A stretch of 6,024 bases of DNA, from assembly GCA_045545635.1 (NCBI GenBank), contig JAZQBI010000073.1, positions 1 through 6,024 of the forward strand. The letters run 5' to 3'. This stretch comes from RGIG8748 sp045545635 (GTDB taxonomy: Bacteria > Bacillota > Clostridia > UMGS1810). Shown piece after piece: positions 1-5,548 of the stretch (positions are counted from its first letter, which is position 1; every line of letters starts with the position of its first letter). The position numbers and the translations under genes were made by a program. Under the pieces are notes generated by a model that was given only the letters and a program-made list of their open reading frames with translations, had not been told where the DNA came from and did not search any database.

Positions 1-118
1 TCCTTGGCTCACAGAACGACATGGCTACGATCCGACTTGATTGTGCAGTTTGTTTTTGCCGACCTATTTCAAATACGGTTATGTCGTTGTTTTTTAAACA
101 AAAATCATCATTAAACAC
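1..118 (-). CDS. 5' part of a leftward gene, possibly an AraC-type regulator (cut by window edge)
   Basis: A frame on the minus strand is open from a GTG at 118-116 to the window edge, giving 39 residues that begin VFNDDFCLKNN and pass through FEIGRQKQ. A GAGGTG ribosome site (130-125) lies six bases before the GTG, and a consensus promoter lies just upstream, so this is very likely a real gene start. Another GTG at 127-125 is in frame but falls inside the ribosome site, so I prefer 118. The short stretch (a DITVFEIGR strand, then SSRIVAMSF) vaguely recalls the beginning of AraC-family sensor domains found beside sugar genes in Clostridia. That identity is a guess from 39 residues; the gene itself is better supported than its function. 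Confidence 0.55.
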   Translation of the reverse strand, partial: MFNDDFCLKNNDITVFEIGRQKQTAQSSRIVAMSFCEPR

Positions 119-140
119 AGATAACACCTCGATTTTGCAA

Positions 141-169
141 ATTATAACATATTAATGTTCTGCTGTCAA
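141..169 (-). promoter_or_regulatory. Consensus sigma-A promoter for the leftward gene
   Basis: Read on the minus strand, TTGACA (169-164) is followed by exactly 17 bases and then TATAAT (146-141), a full match to the vegetative consensus. A TG one base before the -10 adds an extended -10 element. Transcription would start near base 134, only a few bases before the GAGGTG ribosome site of the gene starting at 118, so the leader is very short. Confidence 0.85.
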
Positions 170-179
170 ATAGTTGTGA

Positions 180-389
180 AATTCAAACCTTTTGGTTGCT
201 AAATTGGGTTGGATTATTTGTTGTGGGGATGTATTATATAATTACACTTTTCTCTTTCCTGCGCAAACGGGAGGAACAATGCTGCTGTCTACTTTGTCGG
301 GAGTTTTGATTTTTAAAGATAAATTCACAAGAAAGCAGATAGTTGGCATAATTCTGGGCTTTATTGCTCTGATACTTATGAATTATTAA
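180..389 (+). pseudogene. C-terminal remnant of an EamA/DMT-family transporter
   Basis: After a TGA at 177-179 the frame is open to TAA at 387-389. It encodes about 69 residues resembling the last two or three membrane helices of EamA (drug/metabolite) transporters. These have the pattern helix, FPxxxGG, hydrophobic helix, F-K-D/E-K-x-x-x-K-Q, then a final GIILGFIALIL helix and the C-terminus. Complete EamA proteins are roughly 280-300 residues with ten helices, so about three quarters is missing. The preceding DNA holds the leftward gene's promoter and no EamA-like sequence in any frame. A TTG at 192 could serve as a start but has no ribosome site, so translation is doubtful. The stop lies 18 bases before the hexosaminidase ATG, which suggests the intact ancestor was co-transcribed with it. 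Together with its flanks this accounts for the gene-poor stretch 119-407. Confidence 0.7.
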
Positions 390-407
390 TATCGGGGAGT
401 AAACTGT

Positions 408-1754
408 ATGTCTTATATTCTTAAAACCAACGTAAAAATAGCGATGCCTCAAAAGGCAAATCACCCGGTTATAAAAGAATTAACCGGCAACTATACATAT
501 GGCACAAATTGGCTTTTTGATTTTTGTCATGACAAAAACTGTATTACCATAGGAGAATGTACCGGAGCGGATATTGCCGATGGAGAATATGTACTAAGTG
601 TTACAGATAGTGGCGTGTATATCAGCGGTGTAAACTACTCCGCGGTAATCAGGGGATATATTTCTTTTCTGGAAAAAATAAAATACAACGAAGCAGAGGA
701 TGTCTTTTATGCAGAAAATGTCCTTGAAATCGGTAAACCGTATTTGAATTTAAGATGTGTGCATCTTTGTGTATTCCCCGAAACAGAGTACGATTTTTTA
801 AGAAAATGCATCCGTAGCTGTGCTATATCCATGTATTCACATGTTATAACAGAATTCTGGGGTATGTTAAAGTTCGATTGTATGAAGGAACTTTCATGGC
901 CGTTTGCATATGACAAAAAGGAAATAAAGGACCTCTTTGACGAGGCAAGAGCGCTCGGACTCGAAATAATACCTATGTTTAATCATCTCGGTCACGCAGC
1001 TTCGGCTCGCGCCATAAACGGCAAACATGTGGTGCTTGACCGGAATCCCAAGCTTGAATATATGTTTGAGTCCTATGGGTGGATATGGAATGTAGAAAGA
1101 GAAGATGTCCGTAATTTGCACAGATGCATTCGCGAAGAGCTTATGGAGCTATGTGGTGATGGTGAGTATTTTCATTTGGGTTGCGACGAGGCGTATGCCT
1201 ACGGACACGATATTAATAAGGCGAAGGTGCTGTATGAGTACCTTAATGAAATAGCCGATGAACTCAAAGCCAAGGGCAGACGCCCCATAATGTGGCACGA
1301 TATGCTTCTTGAGGGTAGCTGGACAGATGGCTATGCATCAAATTCCTCCAAAGAAGTTGCAAAGCTTCTTATAGACAATGTAAGCCGGGATTTTGTTGTA
1401 GCTGATTGGGAATACTTCAAGCGCGGAGAAATATGGCGTTCTTCTGCAACAATCCGCGAAGCGGGTTTTGATGTTCTCTGTTGCCCGTGGGATAAATACG
1501 AAGTAATTGAAGAAGCTGTAGAAACTGCCGAAACGTTAGGATGCAAGGGTATTATACATACAACATGGCAATCTCTTGACAGAGGATTTCCTAAGATGGT
1601 ATATGCCGGAAGACTTTCGTACGATGCAAAGCTAAAAGATAATAACGAAATTAAATTTTTCTATTGTGCTCACGTTGTGCGAAAGGCAATGCCTTCTAAT
1701 GGTGAATACGAAAAAACCGGATGGACCAAAAAGATGGTCGCACCCGGACTGTGA
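408..1754 (+). CDS. Glycoside hydrolase family 20-type beta-N-acetylhexosaminidase
   Basis: The 448-residue protein fits the GH20 layout. A small alpha/beta N-terminal domain (about 1-105, ending GVNYSAVIRGYISFLEKI) precedes a TIM-barrel catalytic domain (about 110-440). The barrel holds NHLGHA at 192-197 (family pGH motif) and HLGCDE at 256-261, where Asp260-Glu261 match the catalytic Asp-Glu pair. Trp296 (MWHDM), Trp334 and Trp387 are candidates for the aromatic sugar pocket. The family normally has Gly where Cys259 sits. GH20 enzymes release terminal beta-GlcNAc or GalNAc by substrate-assisted catalysis through the acetamido group. There is no signal peptide, so it probably acts in the cytoplasm on imported oligosaccharides. 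The ATG has a GGGGAG ribosome site (394-399) eight bases upstream. No convincing promoter was found directly before it; transcription may enter through the transporter remnant. The GH20 call is firm; the substrate is unknown. Confidence 0.85.
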   Translation: MSYILKTNVKIAMPQKANHPVIKELTGNYTYGTNWLFDFCHDKNCITIGECTGADIADGEYVLSVTDSGVYISGVNYSAVIRGYISFLEKIKYNEAEDVFYAENVLEIGKPYLNLRCVHLCVFPETEYDFLRKCIRSCAISMYSHVITEFWGMLKFDCMKELSWPFAYDKKEIKDLFDEARALGLEIIPMFNHLGHAASARAINGKHVVLDRNPKLEYMFESYGWIWNVEREDVRNLHRCIREELMELCGDGEYFHLGCDEAYAYGHDINKAKVLYEYLNEIADELKAKGRRPIMWHDMLLEGSWTDGYASNSSKEVAKLLIDNVSRDFVVADWEYFKRGEIWRSSATIREAGFDVLCCPWDKYEVIEEAVETAETLGCKGIIHTTWQSLDRGFPKMVYAGRLSYDAKLKDNNEIKFFYCAHVVRKAMPSNGEYEKTGWTKKMVAPGL

Positions 1755-1758
1755 TAAA

Positions 1759-1791
1759 AAAGGAGTTGAAACCTGCCGTTTCAACTCCTTT
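1759..1791. terminator. Hairpin terminator between convergent genes, stronger leftward
   Basis: A 13-bp perfect stem (1759-1771 with 1779-1791, core AGGAGTTGAAA) encloses a 7-base loop (CCTGCCG). Read leftward it is followed by six T's (complement of 1756-1761), a classic intrinsic terminator 14 bases after the NagB-like stop. Read rightward only three T's follow, so it probably ends the GH20 transcript less efficiently. It begins five bases after the GH20 stop. Confidence 0.9.
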
Positions 1792-1804
1792 AATGTTTAA
1801 AACA

Positions 1805-2740
1805 TTAGTTACATTCAGCTGTAAGAGGACCTGCAAGTTCTTTTAAGTAGAAGAGCTTACCGGGCATTGTGGGCATAAATGAAGATGTTATGCTCTTGTC
1901 GGGACCATAGTGGAGAGTTGTGAGGAAGCTCATACCCTGCCATCCCATGCCACGGCTTAATGCGCCGTCGCAACCGCCGATGATGTAGTCAGCCTGGAGG
2001 AAGAGACCGGGTCCGATTGTGTTAGCGGAGCAGGGAACAAGTGTTGTACGGCTCTTGAAGCTTGTTATAGCATTCTGCTCAATTGTAAGAGGATTGAGCT
2101 TAGCACCGATACGGTAGCACTGCTTCTTCCATTCTTCAACTGTATCGAATTCATCAGCAAAGTGGGGCTCCCAGAAAGCGATGTGGCAAGCTCTGCCTAT
2201 ACCGAATACAAGTACAAGCTTAACGCCTTCTGCCTTTAATGCTGCAATCTTTTCGGGATATGTAGGAAGGTTTTCTTTTGTAGCGAAGTTACGCTGAGAA
2301 GCAGGAACTGTGTGATTGAGCTTGTCAAAGAAAGCCTGCTTCATGCTGTATTCAAAGGAAGCGGGGTTTGTGTTGGGGAGTGTGTTACCCTCAGCATCTG
2401 CCCATTCGTCCATATTGAATGTGTAAACATGGTCGCAGTTGATGTCCCATTCGTTAAGGAAGAAAGAAGCCCAACGATACATACCCATAGGACCTACGGG
2501 AAGAATCATAGCGAGCTTTTCGCCCTTTTCACGAGCATTCTTAATCTGAAGAGCGATTTCGTGACCCATAAAAGTATCGAATTCGCCGATATCCTGACAT
2601 TCGATAGGATTAAAATCCTTGTGCCAGAAATCTTCTCTTTCTACGCCCTTTTCACAGCAAGCGTCCATTTTTGCAAGATCCCAGCCCTTGGGAAAGAAGT
2701 TTTCCAAAAGGCTGCCTTTGTAAGTAGATAAAAAGTCCAT
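1805..2740 (-). CDS. Divergent NagB-like glucosamine-6-phosphate isomerase/deaminase family protein
   Basis: This 311-residue protein has the NagB Rossmann-like fold, compared here from memory with E. coli NagB (266 residues). FNMDEW at 108-113 matches FNMDEY, so catalytic Asp72 is kept as Asp111. GIGRACHIAFWEP at 180-192 matches GVGNDGHIAFNEP: His143 and Glu148 are kept (His186, Glu191), but Asp141 is Ala184. The phosphate loop LPTGGTPM is shortened to LPVGPM (80-85), and the residue aligned with Lys208 is Gly259. The protein is thus in the superfamily but probably not a standard GlcN6P deaminase; an unphosphorylated or otherwise different sugar is plausible. It lies 44 bases behind the PIG-L deacetylase in one operon. 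The chosen ATG at 2740 has AGAGGAG (2757-2751) ten bases upstream; a TTG at 2746 would be only four bases from it. No signal peptide is visible. Confidence 0.85.
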   Translation of the reverse strand: MDFLSTYKGSLLENFFPKGWDLAKMDACCEKGVEREDFWHKDFNPIECQDIGEFDTFMGHEIALQIKNAREKGEKLAMILPVGPMGMYRWASFFLNEWDINCDHVYTFNMDEWADAEGNTLPNTNPASFEYSMKQAFFDKLNHTVPASQRNFATKENLPTYPEKIAALKAEGVKLVLVFGIGRACHIAFWEPHFADEFDTVEEWKKQCYRIGAKLNPLTIEQNAITSFKSRTTLVPCSANTIGPGLFLQADYIIGGCDGALSRGMGWQGMSFLTTLHYGPDKSITSSFMPTMPGKLFYLKELAGPLTAECN

Positions 2741-2784
2741 TTTCAAAAATCTCCTCTCAAAAATTTTATATTAAGTTTAATAAC

Positions 2785-3483
2785 TTACGGAAGTAATCTC
2801 TTTGGCAGTACCTTGGGCCATACAAGCTCTTGAGTAAAGCCTTCTGCATACTGCACATTGCACTGAATTCCTCTCACTCTTGAGCAAGAACGGACAAATT
2901 CGGGGAAGTCAATGTGGTCGTGGTCACGCATCCACTTAATCTGGCTTTCGTGACATTCGAGCATCTGAATCTTTAAGTCAATTTCGTCTGTGATGTCAAC
3001 ATATTCTGTAGGGATAAAGTTCATACCTGCAAGGTTGTCCATATAGAAAAGAGGAACAACTGCCGCCTTGCCCTCTGCACCGTAGTGGGGTACACTTGCC
3101 GCAAAAGAAGCATCAAAAACAAGCTTGGAAACTTCTCTGTGGTCAGGCATATAGTCGTTGGGACTGTGTGTAATGATAAAGTCAGGCTGAACTTTCTTTA
3201 TAAGAGCGATAATCTTGTCACGCTGTTCCACACTGCATCCGTTGGGAAGAAGGTCGCCAACATCAATGGTAACAACTTCAATTCCTGCAAGAGCACCTGC
3301 GTTTCGAGCTTCCTGAGCTCTTATCTCTCTTAATTCGTCGGGTTCAATAATTTCGTGTCCCATATTGCCGTTTGCAACATGGCATACAGTAACCTTGTCT
3401 CCACGCTTAACACATTTTGCAAGTGTTCCGCAACAGGAGATTTCGATATCATCGGGATGACATCCGATTGCCAATACATTCAT
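2785..3483 (-). CDS. PIG-L/LmbE-family zinc-dependent N-deacetylase
   Basis: The 232-residue protein begins MNVLAIGCHPDDIE, the family signature in which His9 and Asp12 bind zinc and Asp11 is the likely catalytic base. The third zinc ligand is His115 in MPDHRE, inside the HSPNDYMPDHR block (106-116). The length is normal for stand-alone bacterial members, which remove acetyl groups from GlcNAc-type moieties (MshB, BshB, PIG-L). There is no signal peptide, so it acts in the cytoplasm. The ATG at 3483 has AAGGAGG (3499-3493) nine bases upstream. The frame extends 26 codons further back, but that extension runs through the ribosome site and promoter and is not part of the gene. It is the first gene of the operon with the NagB-like protein, which suggests deacetylation followed by isomerisation or deamination of an amino sugar. 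The family is certain; the substrate is not. Confidence 0.92.
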   Translation of the reverse strand: MNVLAIGCHPDDIEISCCGTLAKCVKRGDKVTVCHVANGNMGHEIIEPDELREIRAQEARNAGALAGIEVVTIDVGDLLPNGCSVEQRDKIIALIKKVQPDFIITHSPNDYMPDHREVSKLVFDASFAASVPHYGAEGKAAVVPLFYMDNLAGMNFIPTEYVDITDEIDLKIQMLECHESQIKWMRDHDHIDFPEFVRSCSRVRGIQCNVQYAEGFTQELVWPKVLPKRLLP

Positions 3484-3504
3484 TTGTATATACCTCCTTA
3501 AAAC

Positions 3505-3533
3505 TTGACATAGTACTGCCTTTATTATATAAT
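3505..3533 (+). promoter_or_regulatory. Consensus sigma-A promoter of the araC-type/SGNH operon
   Basis: TTGACA (3505-3510), a 17-base spacer and TATAAT (3528-3533) match the vegetative consensus at every position. The expected start is near 3540, giving a leader of about 59 bases before the AraC ATG at 3599. The -35 lies inside the leader of the leftward PIG-L gene. Confidence 0.85.
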
Positions 3534-3552
3534 ATGTCCGAATGAATGTATT
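3524..3552 (-). promoter_or_regulatory. Candidate promoter of the PIG-L/NagB-like operon
   Basis: On the minus strand TATAAT (3529-3524) is perfect, while the -35 position 17 bases upstream (3552-3547, AATACA) matches only the last three bases of TTGACA. A strong -10 with a poor -35 is typical of activator-dependent promoters. The -10 shares the palindrome ATTATATAAT (3524-3533) with the rightward promoter. The predicted leader is about 34 bases. Confidence 0.6.
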
Positions 3553-3578
3553 TAGCAGCAATTACTCTTTTTTTAGCA
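3551..3578. promoter_or_regulatory. Putative AraC-type operator: TTTAGCA direct repeat, 21-bp period
   Basis: TTTAGCA occurs at 3551-3557 and again at 3572-3578, exactly 21 bp apart, or two helical turns. That is the half-site spacing known for AraC-family activators. The proximal copy overlaps the weak leftward -35 (3552-3547) by two bases, as an activator site would. For the rightward gene both copies lie downstream of the start, where binding could block its own transcript. That the neighbouring AraC protein binds here is an inference. Confidence 0.5.
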
Positions 3579-3598
3579 ATTTGTTCGCGAGGTGAAAA

Positions 3599-4465
3599 AT
3601 GTTTGAACTTCAGTCTGTAAATAATGATATCGTAATAGAGGGTTTTAACAGCATATATTACTTTGAATTTTCAAAGGATTTCAACCATGAGCCGGAGCAG
3701 CATGATTTCTGGGAGATGGTATATGTGGATTCGGGAAGTGTAAATGCCATAACAAACGGAGTAGGGTGCACACTTTCTCAGGGGCAGGTAATTTTTCACG
3801 AACCTATGGAAACCCACGCCCACGTGTCTGACAGCCGTGTTGCAAACAGTATGCTTGTTGTGTCATTCACCTGCAACAGCCCCGTGATGCAGAGCTTTCG
3901 GGGAAAGACCTTTACTCTTGACAAAACCTCAAAGATTCTCTTGTCTCTTTTTCTTGAAGAGGCAAAAAATGCCCTCGGCAGTGTTCCGTCGGATTACCGT
4001 GACAGGAAAAATCTTGAGTTTTCGGGAGAGGTATTCGGCTCATCGCAGCTTCTCAGTTGCCATCTTACGGAGTTTCTTATTAAGCTTGCACGAAGCAGTG
4101 ATGCAGTAAAGGTTACACTGAACAAGCAATCAAGGGATATTGCAAACAACTCCATATGTGAGCTGGTGTGTGAATATATGCGAAAGAATCTTGACACAAA
4201 CATTACTCTCAAGGAATTGTGTGATGTTTTCCTTATGGGTAAGACTCAGATGTGCAGGATATTTCGTGATTGTATGGGAAAAAGTCCCATGGAGTACTAC
4301 AATTCCATCAAAATTAAGGAAGCAAAAAAACTGCTTCGGGAAAAGCAGTATACCGTAAGTCAGATTTCCGATATGCTGGGCTATTCATCCATACATACTT
4401 TTTCACGTTCATTTAAAACCGGCACGGGACATTCTCCTATGGAGTATGTAAAGAGTATATTATAA
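3599..4465 (+). CDS. AraC-family transcriptional regulator with cupin sensor domain
   Basis: The 288-residue protein has the normal AraC length and order. An N-terminal cupin-type ligand domain covers about 15-100 (EQHDFWEMVYV at 33-43, then HEPMETHAH at 67-75). A linker follows, then a C-terminal double helix-turn-helix domain at about 187-285. The first HTH is near 203-226 and is followed by GKSPMEYYN. The second is near 252-276 (TVSQISDMLGYSS ... FSRSFK) and is followed by GHSPMEY, the standard family ending. The ATG follows GAGGTG (3589-3594). It is divergent from the PIG-L/NagB-like operon and 22 bases upstream of the esterase gene, so it probably senses a sugar and controls both. It has a consensus promoter, and the operator-like repeat lies in its own leader, consistent with autorepression and activation of the divergent operon. 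The inducer is unknown. Confidence 0.93.
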   Translation: MFELQSVNNDIVIEGFNSIYYFEFSKDFNHEPEQHDFWEMVYVDSGSVNAITNGVGCTLSQGQVIFHEPMETHAHVSDSRVANSMLVVSFTCNSPVMQSFRGKTFTLDKTSKILLSLFLEEAKNALGSVPSDYRDRKNLEFSGEVFGSSQLLSCHLTEFLIKLARSSDAVKVTLNKQSRDIANNSICELVCEYMRKNLDTNITLKELCDVFLMGKTQMCRIFRDCMGKSPMEYYNSIKIKEAKKLLREKQYTVSQISDMLGYSSIHTFSRSFKTGTGHSPMEYVKSIL

Positions 4466-4487
4466 AAATTGAAAGGTCGGAATTAAT

Positions 4488-5531
4488 ATGTTTGATATTT
4501 CAAAGGTTGACAGCAACTTTACAGTTGAAACAGAAATAGCTAAAGAAGATATTAAGTTTTACGGAATTGATAACCCTCCGTTTAAGATATACGGAGTTTT
4601 TCGTGAAAACGGCAAATACAGACGAATGCCGGAGGCTGTTGCAAAAAGCGTAAGCAATGGTGTATATGCCCTGCATACACAAACTGCCGGAGGAAGAGTG
4701 AGATTTGTTACAGACAGCTCCTATGTAGCTATTCACGCTGTAATGGAATGTCTTGGAAAAATGTCTCATTTTGCCCTGACGGGTTCGATGGGTTTTGATT
4801 TGTATGCAGATAACGTGTATGTAAGAACCTTTGTTCCACCCTTTGATGCAGAGGACGGCTATGAGGGAGTTATAGAGCTTGGAGAAAGAAAGCAGAGGGA
4901 AATAACGATAAATTTCCCCTTGTATTCCAATGTTATTGAGCTTTTCATAGGCGTACAGCAAGATTCAGTACTGAAAGAAGCTACGGAATACAAAAACCAA
5001 AAGCCCATAGTATATTACGGCTCGTCAATTACTCAGGGCGGATGTGCATCAAGGCCGGGAATGAGCTATCAGGCAATTGTATCCAGGGAATTTCAATACG
5101 ATTACATAAACCTCGGTTTTTCCGGAAGTGCAGGAGCAGAGGATGAAATGGCAGATTACATCAAAAATTTAAGTATGTCGGCATTTGTTTATGATTATGA
5201 TCACAACTCTCCGAGTGTGGAGCATCTTGAAATAACTCATGGGAAAATGTTTAGGACAATAAGGGAAAAAAATCCACTCTTGCCGATTATAATAATGTCC
5301 CGTCCAAAGCATTTTCTGACCGAAGAGGAAAAGGTAAGAAGAGATATAATAAAGAAAACATATCTTGATGCAGTATCAAGCGGAGATAAAAATGTATATT
5401 TTATAGACGGCAAGGCACTGACTGAGCTTTGTAAGGATTCAGGAACGGTAGATAACTGCCATCCCACGGATTTTGGATTTGCATCTATGGCAAAAGCACT
5501 TATTGATGTTATTGGCTCCTGCAATCTTTGA
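4488..5531 (+). CDS. SGNH/GDSL-family hydrolase, probable carbohydrate acetylesterase
   Basis: The 347-residue protein has two parts. A beta-rich N-terminal region (about 1-165) resembles the jelly-roll seen before the catalytic domain in CE2-like esterases. An SGNH domain (about 172-345) follows. Block I is YGSSITQGG with nucleophile Ser180. Block II is NLGFSGSAG (208-216). Block III is YDYDHNSP with Asn240. Block V is DNCHPTDFGF (322-331) with Asp322 and His325 completing the triad. Such proteins usually remove O-acetyl groups from sugars. No signal peptide is seen, so a cytoplasmic role on imported oligosaccharides is likely. The ribosome site is weak (AAAGG at 4472-4476, 11 bases from the ATG), so translation may depend partly on coupling to the AraC gene 22 bases upstream. 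The next AraC gene starts 17 bases after the stop. The fold and triad are clear; the substrate is inferred from context. Confidence 0.88.
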   Translation: MFDISKVDSNFTVETEIAKEDIKFYGIDNPPFKIYGVFRENGKYRRMPEAVAKSVSNGVYALHTQTAGGRVRFVTDSSYVAIHAVMECLGKMSHFALTGSMGFDLYADNVYVRTFVPPFDAEDGYEGVIELGERKQREITINFPLYSNVIELFIGVQQDSVLKEATEYKNQKPIVYYGSSITQGGCASRPGMSYQAIVSREFQYDYINLGFSGSAGAEDEMADYIKNLSMSAFVYDYDHNSPSVEHLEITHGKMFRTIREKNPLLPIIIMSRPKHFLTEEEKVRRDIIKKTYLDAVSSGDKNVYFIDGKALTELCKDSGTVDNCHPTDFGFASMAKALIDVIGSCNL

Positions 5532-5548
5532 TATGTACGAGGTATTAT

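Noticed and set aside
3..155. Plus-strand frame open from base 3 to the stop at 153-155
   Set aside because: It does not resemble the transporter or any known domain, and it overlaps the minus-strand gene that has a promoter and a ribosome site.
345..376. Possible GH20 promoter TTGGCA followed by GATACT
   Set aside because: The spacing is 20 bases and the -10 matches only four of six positions, too weak to list.
1762..1766. AGGAG-like ribosome site after the GH20 stop
   Set aside because: It is part of the terminator stem and no open frame follows on the plus strand.
2312..2731. 139-codon open frame on the plus strand inside the NagB-like gene
   Set aside because: It is the complement of a gene with clear family motifs; its composition and lack of motifs mark it as a shadow.
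3484..3561. 26-codon N-terminal extension of the PIG-L gene from a non-ATG start
   Set aside because: It crosses the AAGGAGG ribosome site and the -10 region, and the family begins at the conserved MNVLAIGCHPDD stretch.
4500..4961. 153-codon open frame on the minus strand inside the esterase gene
   Set aside because: It is antisense to a well-supported SGNH gene, has no recognisable domain, and no ribosome site was noted.
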